A stretch of 64,000 nucleotides of DNA from the NCBI RefSeq assembly GCF_002797935.1, contig NZ_PGER01000001.1:2790001-2854000 (forward strand). Reading direction: 5' to 3'. Below the pieces are notes generated by a model. It made no database searches. It was not told the origin of the DNA and worked only from the letters and a program-made list of their open reading frames with translations. The stretch's first letter is position 1; every line of letters starts with the position of its first letter. Of this stretch, positions 17,274 to 26,697 are shown one piece after another. Source of the stretch: Flavobacterium sp. 1. Lineage in GTDB: Bacteria; Bacteroidota; Bacteroidia; Flavobacteriales; Flavobacteriaceae. The position numbers were made by a program, and so were the translations under genes.

Positions 17274-18656
17274 TTATTCTCCTGAATTTTCCAAAATCAA
17301 CTTTTTTGTCAAATAGGCAAATCTAATATATAAGAACACAGCGGCGGCAGTCAGACCAGCCAAAAGACCAATCCATACTCCAACCGCTTTCAAGTCAGTA
17401 TATTTCCCTAAATAAAAAGAAATAGGAAAACCTACCACCCAGTATGCCACAAATGTAATGTACATTGGAACTTTTACATCCTGCAGACCTCTCAAAGCGC
17501 CCAAAACAACTACCTGTATTCCATCCGAAATTTGAAAAATTGCAGCAATCAACAATAATTTTGAAGTAATCATAATGATTTCTCTATTGTCTAAAACTTG
17601 TGCAGAATCATGCATATTTAAAAACAAATGTGGCAGCAGATTATGAAAAACTACAAAGATTAATGCAAAAACGGCTTCGGTAATTACTGCTAATAAAAAA
17701 ATCGATCTCGCTACGACAATTAAATTTTTATAATCGGCCATCCCTCTAGAATGCCCTACCCGAATCATCGCGGTAACGCTCAAACCCATAGCTACCATAA
17801 ACGTTGATGAAGCCAGTATAAGCGCAATCTGATTGGCCGCCTGACTGTTTTTGCCCAAAGATCCTGAAAGCCATATTGCTGCTGTAAACAAAGTCACCTC
17901 AAACAGCATCTGCATAGCCGAAGGAACTCCAAGATCAACGATTTTTTTGATTATGGATTGTTTAATTTCTTTGAACGTAAAATTTTTAAAATACTTCTTC
18001 ATAACTGGATTGTGCATCATCAGATAATGCATAAAAGCTACCATAAAAATTCTGGAGATCACTGTCCCCAAAGCGGCTCCTGTCACTCCCAGTTTCGGAA
18101 AAATCCAAAACCCGTAAATCAGTACATAATTAAAAATCACATGCACAACATTAGTCAGAATAATAGAATACATCGAGTATTTAGTAAAAGACAATCCATC
18201 AGCAAACTGCTTATAGCCCTGATACATCACAACTGGAATCAAAGAAAATGCAACCCAATCAATGTAAGGAGCAGCCAATAATACCACCGCCTCCGGCTGA
18301 TCCATAAAATACATCAGCTGCTTGGACAGTACTGTCAGCATAAACAGCGAAACTCCCAGAACAGTGCATAACAACAAGCCATGATGGAATGTAGTTCTGA
18401 TTTTTTTATCATTTTTCTCAGCATCAGCTTCGGCCACCAAAGGGGTAATCGCTGTAGAAAATCCGATCCCGACAGCCATAGCCAAAAATATAAAACTATT
18501 ACCCAAGGAAACGGCTGCTAACTCAGTAGAACCCAAATTCCCAATCATATAATTATCCACAATCCCTATCAGAGTATGTCCCAGCATCCCTAAAATTACG
18601 GGGTAAGCCAATTTAATATTATACGCAAATTCTTTAGTGTACTGTTCAATCTTCAT
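17274..18656 (-). CDS. MATE-family multidrug/cation efflux transporter
   Basis: 460 residues and about 12 membrane helices in two similar halves; the N-terminal PVILGMLGHTLIGIVDNYMIGNLGSTELAAVSLGNS stretch is typical for MATE pumps, which export drugs or metabolites using a Na+ or H+ gradient. A -7 box TACCTTTG lies on the minus strand at 18683-18676, 20 bp before the ATG. Substrate unknown. Confidence 0.88.
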   Translation of the reverse strand: MKIEQYTKEFAYNIKLAYPVILGMLGHTLIGIVDNYMIGNLGSTELAAVSLGNSFIFLAMAVGIGFSTAITPLVAEADAEKNDKKIRTTFHHGLLLCTVLGVSLFMLTVLSKQLMYFMDQPEAVVLLAAPYIDWVAFSLIPVVMYQGYKQFADGLSFTKYSMYSIILTNVVHVIFNYVLIYGFWIFPKLGVTGAALGTVISRIFMVAFMHYLMMHNPVMKKYFKNFTFKEIKQSIIKKIVDLGVPSAMQMLFEVTLFTAAIWLSGSLGKNSQAANQIALILASSTFMVAMGLSVTAMIRVGHSRGMADYKNLIVVARSIFLLAVITEAVFALIFVVFHNLLPHLFLNMHDSAQVLDNREIIMITSKLLLIAAIFQISDGIQVVVLGALRGLQDVKVPMYITFVAYWVVGFPISFYLGKYTDLKAVGVWIGLLAGLTAAAVFLYIRFAYLTKKLILENSGE

Positions 18657-18803
18657 TTTAAATTTATTGAGTCGGCAAAGGTAATTAGAACAAACCTGAT
18701 TCTATTAATATTATTTCAATTATAAAAAACTTAACCGCACATCATCTTTAAATTATGTAAGAATTCCAAATAATTCTATAATCCACAAGGAGGTTATCAG
18801 CTA

Positions 18804-18811
18804 TACTTTTG
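18804..18811 (+). promoter_or_regulatory. Candidate -7 box of the beta-barrel gene
   Basis: TACTTTTG fits TAnnTTTG and lies 60 bp before the ATG, leaving a leader of about 50 nt. Confidence 0.45.
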
Positions 18812-18870
18812 TCAAACATCCTTTACATGGGTGCCTAATTATATTTTATTACAAACTAAAAATTAAAATC

Positions 18871-19422
18871 ATGAAAGTTACAGAAAGAATCAAAATCGTT
18901 ATGGTAGCAGCAATCACAATACTATTCGCTAATTATTCCACTGCACAAGAATCATCAAGCTCTCAAAATTATGACCAAGGGTTTCGTTTGGGAATCGGTA
19001 TCACCGGCGGATATGCCGTACACGATCCATACAAACTAGCATTAGGTGCAGATGCCAGATTACAATATGATTTATCCAAAAGATACTCACTAACTTTAAC
19101 AACTGGATACAGCCGTTTGTTTGTGAGTGAAGCTGATGGAGATGATCTTGGGTTTGTTCCAGCAAAACTGGGTTTTAAAGCTTTTATTTGGAATGATCAG
19201 TTTTATATAATGGGCGAAGGCGGTGTTGCTTTTGTAACCGATCCTCATTATCACAATACTTCGTTGCTTTTGGCACCAAGTATTGGTTATGCCACAAAAT
19301 ATATCGACATTTCTTTGCGCTATGAGCATTATAATGACTTACCAAGATGGAATAATAATGGAAGCTTAGGTAAAGGCGTTGGCCAAGTAGGCGTTCGCGT
19401 TGCTTATGGTTTTGATTTGTAA
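18871..19422 (+). CDS. Small outer-membrane beta-barrel protein
   Basis: 183 residues with a signal peptide (to about TAQESS) and alternating amphipathic strands (FRLGIGITGGYAVHD, RYSLTLTTGYSRLFV, FYIMGEGGVAFV, VGVRVAYGFDL), ending in an aromatic/hydrophobic strand as outer-membrane barrels do. Size suggests an 8-stranded OmpX/OmpW-like barrel. No function can be assigned. It stands alone and ends at a strong terminator. Confidence 0.75.
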   Translation: MKVTERIKIVMVAAITILFANYSTAQESSSSQNYDQGFRLGIGITGGYAVHDPYKLALGADARLQYDLSKRYSLTLTTGYSRLFVSEADGDDLGFVPAKLGFKAFIWNDQFYIMGEGGVAFVTDPHYHNTSLLLAPSIGYATKYIDISLRYEHYNDLPRWNNNGSLGKGVGQVGVRVAYGFDL

Positions 19423-19445
19423 AAACATTTAGAATCTTACAAAAA

Positions 19446-19475
19446 AATGCCCTGGAAATTCAGGGCATTTTTTTT
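19446..19475 (+). terminator. Terminator of the beta-barrel gene
   Basis: Nine-bp stem AATGCCCTG/CAGGGCATT with 6-nt loop and a T8 tract. Confidence 0.85.
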
Positions 19476-19506
19476 GTTTAAAATTATTTCAGTGTTGACA
19501 CTTTTT

Positions 19507-21270
19507 TTAATACAGATTTTTATCTGTCAAAGTCTTCATAAAAGCTATTAGCTGTTTTTTCTCTAAAGGGGTTAAATTTAGCTTATCGATCGGCAAAGTT
19601 TGATTAGTCAAGTTAAAACCTAAACCTTGTCCACCTCCAAGATCATAAAAATCTACAACTTCTTCTAAAGTTTTAAAAACACCATTGTGCATATAAGGAG
19701 CTGTTAAAGCAATGTTTCGAATTGTTGGTGTTTTAAAAGAATAACGATTTACTTCAGCATGTGTCAGATCATATTTTCCAAAATCAATATCCAGCTTTTT
19801 GTTTCTTCCGGGAACACCAAGAACTTCACTTTCCGATCGGTCAAAATTGGGAGGAACTGTTCCGTTTGTTAAAGGAATAAAATGACAGGTGGCACATTTG
19901 GCTTTGCCTGCAAATAAATTAAAACCGGCTATTTCATCAATATTAAATTTTTCTTCCTCTCGCATAAAACCATCAAATCTGGAGTCATAATTACTCAGAG
20001 ATCGAATGTAGGATGCTAAAACATTTTTAATCGCAAAAGCGGTAATTTCTTTATTTGGAAATGCTTTTTTAAAATCGGCAGTATATTTTTTGCTCTTTTT
20101 TAAATCCGAAACAGATTTCTCTAAAGACCCGTGCATTTCATTCTCATTTGTAATTACGGCAACCGCTTGATCTTCGAGATAACTTACTCTCGAATCATAA
20201 AAAAAACTACGCTGAAAAGCGATATTGGAAAGTGTAGGCGTATTCCTTTTCACCATCATTGTTCCATCCAGAGAAACTGCTTTCTCCAAACCATCTGTAA
20301 AAGCTTTGTCCGCATGATGGCAAGAGGCACAAGAACGGGAATTATCACCCGACAAAACGGGGTCATTAAACAGCATTTTGCCCAATTCAATTTTTTCTTT
20401 TGTCGTCACATAATCTGGAAATCCAGAGAAGGCTTCAGCATCAAAAGCATTTTTATCAAATAAGGTCTGAGCTGTCACTTTCAATCCCCGGCTTTCTTTA
20501 AAAAAAGGAATTTTTAAATCCAATTGCATCTGATAAATCGCTTTACTCAAAGGATTCAAATATTTTTTGATAAAATAAGCTCGGTCAAATTCATTAAAAT
20601 TTAAATTTTTATTCAAATACTCTTTTCCTTCTTTTAGTCTTTTCAGAGCCACAGAGTTTTGTGGATTTTCCTCATAAACAGTTAGCTGTCTTTCAATAGT
20701 TTCCAATGAAGTTATTGCTTCCGGCAAAGAGTTTTGGGCAATTGGCGAATCATATCCAGTGATTCCTAATGTAATGATTCTAAAAACCTGCAGACGAATA
20801 GCGTCAAAAACAGAAGAATCTGTTAACTCATTTGTTTTTGAAATCATTTCTAAACGATACAAATTAGCATTTAGGATTCCAATTTCCTCTAATAAATCTT
20901 TTTTTTCAATCGAATCAAACTTTGGAAAAAGATACTCCTCAATAACCTGAAGTCCTACAGGCGGAACAGTGATCCCTTCATCGACCTCATACTCATCCAG
21001 AGCCGGTCCATTTATTGCCTTAGAAACTGTCGGAAAATAGTACTCACAAATAGACTCTACTCTTTTATAACTTTGATGCACTTTTAAAAACTGAATTTGA
21101 AGTTCTTTTGACGCAGCATCACTTTCTGCCAAATGCTGTAATTGAATAACTTCTCCTTGTAAAACAACCAAATCCGACTTATACAAATCGTTAATCTGTT
21201 CCGCTTTGGTTTTAGAATCAGAACAAGAAAATAGTAAAAAAGAAATCAAAAGGAAAACAATATTTTTCAT
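19507..21270 (-). CDS. Lipoprotein: imelysin-like domain fused to di-heme cytochrome c peroxidase
   Basis: 587 residues from ATG 21270 (MKNIVFLLISFLLFSCSDSK, a lipoprotein signal with Cys at about residue 16); an upstream GTG/TTG would spoil the signal peptide. Residues ~20-260 are helical and resemble imelysin/M75 proteins (NGPALDEYEVDEG, GLQVIEEYLF, LGITGYDSP). Residues ~290-587 are a MauG/CcpA-type peroxidase with two heme sites, CASCH and CATCH. Such peroxidases reduce H2O2 or oxidise partners in the periplasm; imelysins bind iron or take part in iron uptake. Joint function unknown. Confidence 0.82.
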   Translation of the reverse strand: MKNIVFLLISFLLFSCSDSKTKAEQINDLYKSDLVVLQGEVIQLQHLAESDAASKELQIQFLKVHQSYKRVESICEYYFPTVSKAINGPALDEYEVDEGITVPPVGLQVIEEYLFPKFDSIEKKDLLEEIGILNANLYRLEMISKTNELTDSSVFDAIRLQVFRIITLGITGYDSPIAQNSLPEAITSLETIERQLTVYEENPQNSVALKRLKEGKEYLNKNLNFNEFDRAYFIKKYLNPLSKAIYQMQLDLKIPFFKESRGLKVTAQTLFDKNAFDAEAFSGFPDYVTTKEKIELGKMLFNDPVLSGDNSRSCASCHHADKAFTDGLEKAVSLDGTMMVKRNTPTLSNIAFQRSFFYDSRVSYLEDQAVAVITNENEMHGSLEKSVSDLKKSKKYTADFKKAFPNKEITAFAIKNVLASYIRSLSNYDSRFDGFMREEEKFNIDEIAGFNLFAGKAKCATCHFIPLTNGTVPPNFDRSESEVLGVPGRNKKLDIDFGKYDLTHAEVNRYSFKTPTIRNIALTAPYMHNGVFKTLEEVVDFYDLGGGQGLGFNLTNQTLPIDKLNLTPLEKKQLIAFMKTLTDKNLY

Positions 21271-21299
21271 ATAAATGATTAAAATGTAAAAAACAGAAA

Positions 21300-21326
21300 C
21301 CACGGTTTCAAAAAATAAAACCGTGG
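21300..21326 (-). terminator. Terminator between the PhoX-like and peroxidase genes
   Basis: CCACGGTTT (21300-21308) pairs with AAACCGTGG (21318-21326); on the minus strand it is followed by a T-rich run. It lies between the PhoX-like stop and the peroxidase start, so the two genes are at least partly uncoupled. Confidence 0.7.
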
Positions 21327-21349
21327 ACTTCTGAAAAAAAATAAAAAAA

Positions 21350-22804
21350 CTATCTAGCCAATCCTTTAATCAAAACAATTTGGCTCGCTTGATTTTCTTT
21401 AGGCCTGCCACCACCACCGTCAATATTTGTATACTTCTCACCTGTCCAAGTATGAGGCTGTACACTTAACAAAAAAGTATCATCAATTCCCAATTGCTCA
21501 GACACGTCAATCAAAGCACCGTATTCCCAAGAACCAAATTTTGAGGTTCCGCCAACATTGTATTTTGCAGCATCAGATGCAGTGCGGCGATGATCCAATT
21601 CTACTACTACACTTAGTTTTTTCGTAGCAATATTGTACTGATATATGTATGCATCATGAGTTTCATCACCATATCCATTGGCATCTTCTTCAACATATAC
21701 ATAATTTTCAGTCACACAAATGTTATCCGGATTTTGAAATTTTCCTGCAATTCCAGTACGGTCGTCTCCGTCAAGCAACACCTGTAAAGTTCCAGCTAAA
21801 GGATTTGCTACATCTAAATTCAACTTATAAACCCTTCCGTATTTAGTTCTAGAAGCATCCGCATTAGTTGTAGTGATATCTTGACCGGTAACATTAAAAT
21901 AAATTTCACGATCGGCATCACCACCGCCTTTTCTGTAATCTAAATCTTCAACTCTTCCAAATTTAATTGCAGAAAGCGTATTAACTGCAGCATTGATTTG
22001 AGCACCTGTCAAATCGGTATGATTCTCAATTTTTATAAAAGAGACCGGATAATCCTTCCCCGTAACCATATCTTTTTCCCTTTGGTTACCATCAGTTCTT
22101 TTCATCATATACAATGAACCGTTTGTAAGATCTCCAACAGTATTGGCAACATACATAAACACTTGCCCACCATAAGTTCCCGAATCATCATCACCAATAA
22201 CTACAACAGTTTTACCTGCAAATGCAGTTTTTCTTAAAGGCAAAGCATTTTCGGCACTTAAACGCCCGAAACTTTTAATCGCTTTAGATACGTTTGCCGT
22301 CCCCACATCTCCATAAGGATTTAATGCATGCGTTTGAGACTCTTCGCCAGATTCACCACATGTTAAGTAAGTTGGCCCAAAACCGTGTTCAGCCGGTGTA
22401 GCCATCGTAGCACCACATAACCTCCAAGTTCCCCCTTTTGAATTCAATAAATATTCACCTTTTACTGGTTTGAATGTTTTATCCAAAGTGATTCTTGATA
22501 CCGAAAAATTATCCTCTTGGTTAACTAAAAATGTAAAAGTTCCATCATCATTTTTCAATAATCCAGAACCGTCTGCAGAACCACCAAAAACATAATTTGG
22601 GCTTCCTGCCAAAACATCATCTGAACTAATAAGTGAAAACAATTCCAGTTTCTCAAAACCAGCTTGTTTTTTCAATAAAACAGGTGTTACAGATTGGTTT
22701 GAAGCTAAAACAACACTATTTATTGGATTTTCTTCTTCATTTTTATCATTGTTACATGATAGTAATGACACTACTGCAAGTATCGGTAAAATAATTTTTT
22801 TCAT
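21350..22804 (-). CDS. PhoX-like (DUF839) lipoprotein
   Basis: 484 residues with a lipoprotein signal (MKKIILPILAVVSLLSCNND). Blocks GDDDSGTYGGQVFMYV, FGRVEDLDYRKGGGDADREIYFNVTG and FQNPDNICVTENYVYVEEDANGYG resemble the PhoX/DUF839 beta-propeller, whose known member is a Ca/Fe-dependent alkaline phosphatase. Many DUF839 proteins lack proven phosphatase activity. It is upstream of the peroxidase on the same strand. Confidence 0.65.
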   Translation of the reverse strand: MKKIILPILAVVSLLSCNNDKNEEENPINSVVLASNQSVTPVLLKKQAGFEKLELFSLISSDDVLAGSPNYVFGGSADGSGLLKNDDGTFTFLVNQEDNFSVSRITLDKTFKPVKGEYLLNSKGGTWRLCGATMATPAEHGFGPTYLTCGESGEESQTHALNPYGDVGTANVSKAIKSFGRLSAENALPLRKTAFAGKTVVVIGDDDSGTYGGQVFMYVANTVGDLTNGSLYMMKRTDGNQREKDMVTGKDYPVSFIKIENHTDLTGAQINAAVNTLSAIKFGRVEDLDYRKGGGDADREIYFNVTGQDITTTNADASRTKYGRVYKLNLDVANPLAGTLQVLLDGDDRTGIAGKFQNPDNICVTENYVYVEEDANGYGDETHDAYIYQYNIATKKLSVVVELDHRRTASDAAKYNVGGTSKFGSWEYGALIDVSEQLGIDDTFLLSVQPHTWTGEKYTNIDGGGGRPKENQASQIVLIKGLAR

Positions 22805-23019
22805 TTGGTTATTTGTTTAAATTCATCGCAAAGAAACTTCCATATTTTAAACTAAAGATGAAATTAGCATTAACAAAACTTCAACAAAAACAAATTATCA
22901 CTTCTAAAAAACCAACAATTGCGTACTAATTCACCTAATATCTAATAAAATGTGATTTTATATAACACTTCTTTACCAATTAAAATTTCGGGTTTCCCTT
23001 CCCAACAAAAAAGACTATT

Positions 23020-23173
23020 TTTGAGGAGCTAAATCCAGCTGTTCGTTACAACCTTTTTCAAGAACTGCTTTTTTTTCTAAGCACTTGCAGGAGCTTCCGT
23101 TGGTCGCTCTGCCAGTACAAGAAAAAAATAGCCCTTCTTTTCAAAAGGATTTCCACTTCCATCTGGGCTAGGG
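23020..23173. repeat. Second structured intergenic repeat element
   Basis: Occupies the gene-free 22805-23196 stretch together with about 200 bp of plain AT-rich DNA to its left. It opens with 'GGAGCTAAATCCAGCTG', includes a hairpin in which GCAGGAGC pairs with GCTCTGC (one bulge) around 23088-23113, and closes with 'CATCTGGGCTAGGG'. From memory, blocks with this opening and closing recur in Flavobacterium genomes, sometimes with other middles. It ends 23 bp before the next ATG. No function known to me. Confidence 0.5.
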
Positions 23174-23196
23174 CATTCATTTTCAAAACAGCATTA

Positions 23197-24033
23197 ATGG
23201 AAAAATTTACACTCGAAATCCTTTTTCACATCATCGGGATAGGCTCTGCCTCCGGACTAATCTACAAAGACAACAGCTTATTTATCATTGGCGACAACAG
23301 CGGATTTCTATACGAGTACGCGATTTCTTCACAAACATTGCAACAACATAAAATCATGGAAAATGCCAAAACAAATATTATAAAAAGTGAAAAACCTGAT
23401 TTTGAGGCGATTACTAATTTTGGAGATAATCTCTATATTTTTGGCTCGGGTTCAACCCAAAAAAGAAATAAAATGGTTCAAATCAATACGATAGAAAAAG
23501 AAATAAGCACCAACGACCTCACCGATTTATATTCCGTAATGCAAAGTTTCGCCGAAATTAAACCCGAAGATTTTAATCTTGAAGGAGCAATTTACACAGG
23601 AGAAGAATGGTATTTATTCAACCGAGGAAACGGACAATCTGCCAAAAATGCAATGTTCACTATTCAAGGTAAAAACTTAATTAACGAGTTCAATATTCTT
23701 TCGAATAACTATAAATTACCCAAAATAAAAGGAGTACGGAGCAGTTTTACCGATGCCGTTGCGATAGATGGCAAGATTTATTTTCTAGCAACTGCCGAAG
23801 ACACAAAATCTACTTATAACGACGGTGAAATTCTAGGAAGCATCATTGGCTGTATTGATGCCAAAACCATGAAAATCGATTTTACAAAAAAAATCAGTGA
23901 CACTCAAAAATTTGAAGGAATTACAGTTTATCAAAATAAAACGGATACGATTGAGTTTTTACTTTGCGAAGATAAAGATACCGAAGTATTAGAAACCACT
24001 ATTTATAAATTGACAATAGCGAAGAAACATTAA
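23197..24033 (+). CDS. Propeller-like protein of unknown function (DUF6929-like)
   Basis: 278 residues without signal peptide. Repeating strand patterns (SGLIYKDNSLFIIGDNSGFLYEY, NFGDNLYIFGSGS, LEGAIYTGEEWYLFNRGNG, DAVAIDGKIYFLATAEDT, FEGITVYQNKTDTIEFLLCEDKD) suggest a beta-propeller. I believe it matches the Bacteroidota family DUF6929. Some members have a longer N-terminus, so an upstream start is possible. It lies 12 bp before the SDR gene, probably co-transcribed. Confidence 0.65.
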   Translation: MEKFTLEILFHIIGIGSASGLIYKDNSLFIIGDNSGFLYEYAISSQTLQQHKIMENAKTNIIKSEKPDFEAITNFGDNLYIFGSGSTQKRNKMVQINTIEKEISTNDLTDLYSVMQSFAEIKPEDFNLEGAIYTGEEWYLFNRGNGQSAKNAMFTIQGKNLINEFNILSNNYKLPKIKGVRSSFTDAVAIDGKIYFLATAEDTKSTYNDGEILGSIIGCIDAKTMKIDFTKKISDTQKFEGITVYQNKTDTIEFLLCEDKDTEVLETTIYKLTIAKKH

Positions 24034-24045
24034 AAAAACAAAGCA

Positions 24046-24762
24046 ATGAACGACTTAAAAAATAAAAATGCTCTTATTACTGGTGCTGGAAAAGGAATTG
24101 GAAAAGCCATAGCCCTTGCACTAGCAAAAGAAGGCGTAAACGTAATTTTACTGGCTCGAACACAAGATGAAATCGAAAATGTAGCTGCAAAAGCACGCTC
24201 ATTAAGAGTGAAAGCTCTAGCCATAACCGCCGATGTTGCCGATATCAACTCCGTAAACACTGCCGTAGAAAAAGCCTTGACAGAATTTAAAACCATTGAC
24301 ATTTTAATCAATAACGCCGGAATTGCAGCTTTTGGTAATTTTTTAGAATTAGAACCAGCCGATTGGGAACGCATCATTCAGGTAAATTTAATGGGAACCT
24401 ATTATGTAACACGTGCCATTTTACCCAACATGATCGAAAGACAAACAGGTGACATTATCAATATTTCTTCAACAGCAGGATTAAACGGTAATGCATTAAC
24501 CAGTGCTTATAGTGCTTCCAAATTTGCTGTTCTAGGACTGACAGACTCATTGATGCAGGAAGTACGTAAACACAACATTCGTGTTACAGCTTTAACACCA
24601 AGCACTGTTGCTACCGACTTGGCAAAAGAATTAAAACTTACCGATGGTAATCCCGAAAAAGTAATGCAATCAGAAGATGTTGCTGAATTAATTATTGCCC
24701 AGCTAAAATTAAACCGACGCGTATTTATCAAAAACAGCAGTATCTGGTCAACAAATCCTTAA
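24046..24762 (+). CDS. Short-chain dehydrogenase/reductase (3-oxoacyl-ACP reductase-like)
   Basis: 238 residues, classical SDR: cofactor motif [10 protein letters not shown] near the N-terminus, NNAG, catalytic Ser in ISSTAG and YSASK. The best resemblance is to FabG-like NAD(P)-dependent reductases, but substrate is not determined. An R after the glycine motif region (LARTQDEI) suggests NADP preference, which is an inference. Confidence 0.87.
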   Translation: MNDLKNKNALITGAGKGIGKAIALALAKEGVNVILLARTQDEIENVAAKARSLRVKALAITADVADINSVNTAVEKALTEFKTIDILINNAGIAAFGNFLELEPADWERIIQVNLMGTYYVTRAILPNMIERQTGDIINISSTAGLNGNALTSAYSASKFAVLGLTDSLMQEVRKHNIRVTALTPSTVATDLAKELKLTDGNPEKVMQSEDVAELIIAQLKLNRRVFIKNSSIWSTNP

Positions 24763-24780
24763 TATTCAAAATTATTAAAT

Positions 24781-24832
24781 ACGAATTGCGCTAATTTACA
24801 CAAAACTGTTCGTGTAAATTAGCGCAATTCGT
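24781..24832. repeat. Perfect 21-bp inverted repeat between converging genes
   Basis: Arms at 24781-24801 and 24812-24832 are perfect reverse complements around a 10-nt loop (part of each arm reads AATTGCGCTAATTTACAC). There is no long T tract on either side, though it may still act as a two-way terminator. The motif 'AATTAGCGCAATTCGTGTC' looks like a recurring flavobacterial intergenic sequence (from memory). Confidence 0.6.
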
Positions 24833-24865
24833 GTCAATTTTCATCCTGAAAATGTGGTTTCTTTT

Positions 24866-26194
24866 TCAAACCTCCACATTCAAAAACTCCATTCGAACGC
24901 TTCCATCTTCATCAATTTTTGTCAAATTGATTTCGTGCAAGGTATTTACCAATTCTGGATTCCAAGGTGTTTTTACTTTAACGTAATTCTCAGTAAAACC
25001 ATGAATGTAGCCTTCTTTATTTTCGCTTTCAAAAAGTACCGTTCTATTGCTTCCCAATTGGCTTTCATAAAAAGCACGGCGTTTTTTAACCGACAAACCT
25101 CTTAGCATTTTGCTTCGTTTGGCACGAACATTAGCAGGAACTACGCCATCCATTGCTGTGGCTTCCGTATTATCACGCTCCGAATACGTAAAAACATGCA
25201 GATAGGAAATATCCATTTCGTTAAGAAAATGATAGGTTTCCAAGAAATGTTCATCAGTCTCTCCAGGAAAGCCTACAATCACATCCACACCTATACAAGC
25301 ATGTGGCATGGCTTCACGAATTTTATTTACTCGTTCTGTATACACTTCTCGCAAATAACGGCGTTTCATCAATTTCAAAATAGCATTGCTTCCCGATTGC
25401 AGCGGAATATGGAAATGCGGTACAAAAGTTCTGCTTTTCGATACAAATTCTATCGTTTCATTCTTCAATAAATTAGGTTCAATCGAAGAAATACGCAGTC
25501 TTTCGATTCCTTCCACTTCGTCTAAAGCCTGAACCAATTCCAGAAAAGTATGTTCATGTTTTTTATTCCCGAATTCCCCTTTTCCATAATCCCCAATATT
25601 AACTCCTGTAAGAACAATTTCTTTGATGTTTTGCTTCGAAATTTCGTAGGCATTTTTCAATACATTTTCCAGTTCGTCGCTTCGGGAAATTCCACGGGCA
25701 AGCGGAATGGTACAATACGTACATTTATAATCACAGCCGTCCTGTACTTTCAGAAAAGCTCTGGTTCTGTCTCCGATTGAATAACTGCCAACATAAAAAT
25801 CGGCTTCGGCTATTTCGCAGGAACGTACTTCGCCAAAATCATTTTTCGATAAATCATTGATATAATCGGCAAGTTTGAATTTTTCAGTAGCTCCAAGAAC
25901 CAAATCTACTCCATCAACATTAGCCAATTCCTCTGGCTTCAGCTGAGCATAACAACCAACTGCAGCGACAAAAGCCTTATCATTCAATTTCATCGCCTTG
26001 CGCACCACTTGCTTGAATTGTTTATCTGCATTCTCTGTAACCGAACAAGTGTTGATTACATACATATCGGCTACTTCTTCAAAATCAACTCGGTCAAAGC
26101 CTTCATCTTCTAAATTACGTGCAATTGTTGATGTTTCCGAAAAATTCAGTTTGCACCCAAGCGTGTAAAAAGCCACTTTTTTTCTATTCTCCAT
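24866..26194 (-). CDS. mtaB: tRNA (t6A37) methylthiotransferase MtaB
   Basis: Radical SAM enzyme that turns t6A37 into ms2t6A37 in tRNA. 442 residues. N-terminal UPF0004 domain with three cluster cysteines (TLGCKLNF, NTCSVTE, VGCYAQ), radical SAM motif CDYKCTYC, and a C-terminal TRAM-like part (SENKEGYIHGFTENYVKVKTPWN). A -7 box TAAATTTG lies on the minus strand at 26247-26240. Confidence 0.93.
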   Translation of the reverse strand: MENRKKVAFYTLGCKLNFSETSTIARNLEDEGFDRVDFEEVADMYVINTCSVTENADKQFKQVVRKAMKLNDKAFVAAVGCYAQLKPEELANVDGVDLVLGATEKFKLADYINDLSKNDFGEVRSCEIAEADFYVGSYSIGDRTRAFLKVQDGCDYKCTYCTIPLARGISRSDELENVLKNAYEISKQNIKEIVLTGVNIGDYGKGEFGNKKHEHTFLELVQALDEVEGIERLRISSIEPNLLKNETIEFVSKSRTFVPHFHIPLQSGSNAILKLMKRRYLREVYTERVNKIREAMPHACIGVDVIVGFPGETDEHFLETYHFLNEMDISYLHVFTYSERDNTEATAMDGVVPANVRAKRSKMLRGLSVKKRRAFYESQLGSNRTVLFESENKEGYIHGFTENYVKVKTPWNPELVNTLHEINLTKIDEDGSVRMEFLNVEV

Positions 26195-26697
26195 AATTAC
26201 CTTAAATTAATGAAATCGTTGTCAAAAAATTTAAGTGCGCAAATTTACGAACAAAAATCTACACTATAAAGCCGATGATTATTTATATTTAGCTGTTTTT
26301 GAGCCGTTAAATGTAATTTTATCTTTTCGTTATTTAAACTTACAAAACTTACACTTTAAAATCTTTATTTTTTCCTCCAAGGCTTTGTTCCTATTCATTT
26401 AAATATTAATTTCACATTTCCAAAAACAGGCTAACGGTGCAAACTTTAAATTAATCTAAATAAAGTACGTATCGTTATGTAAAAAATCTAATTATTTCAA
26501 AAATAATGCTGAGAGGATAAAATATTATATGACTTTTTGTGTTTAAAAAAAGGTAAATCCATTACTATTATATTTTTTGAACATTTACTTAATCTCTCCA
26601 AAATTTAACTTTAGAAACAAAACTATATTTTCACAACAATAAATGGGATCGCCGAAAACCATAAAGAGTAGGTAATTAAAATAAATAATAACAAAAA
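26195..26697. other. Gene-free stretch
   Basis: 503 bp of very AT-rich DNA between divergent genes. Besides the mtaB -7 box I see no conserved element, hairpin with T tract or coding sequence. Confidence 0.5.
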
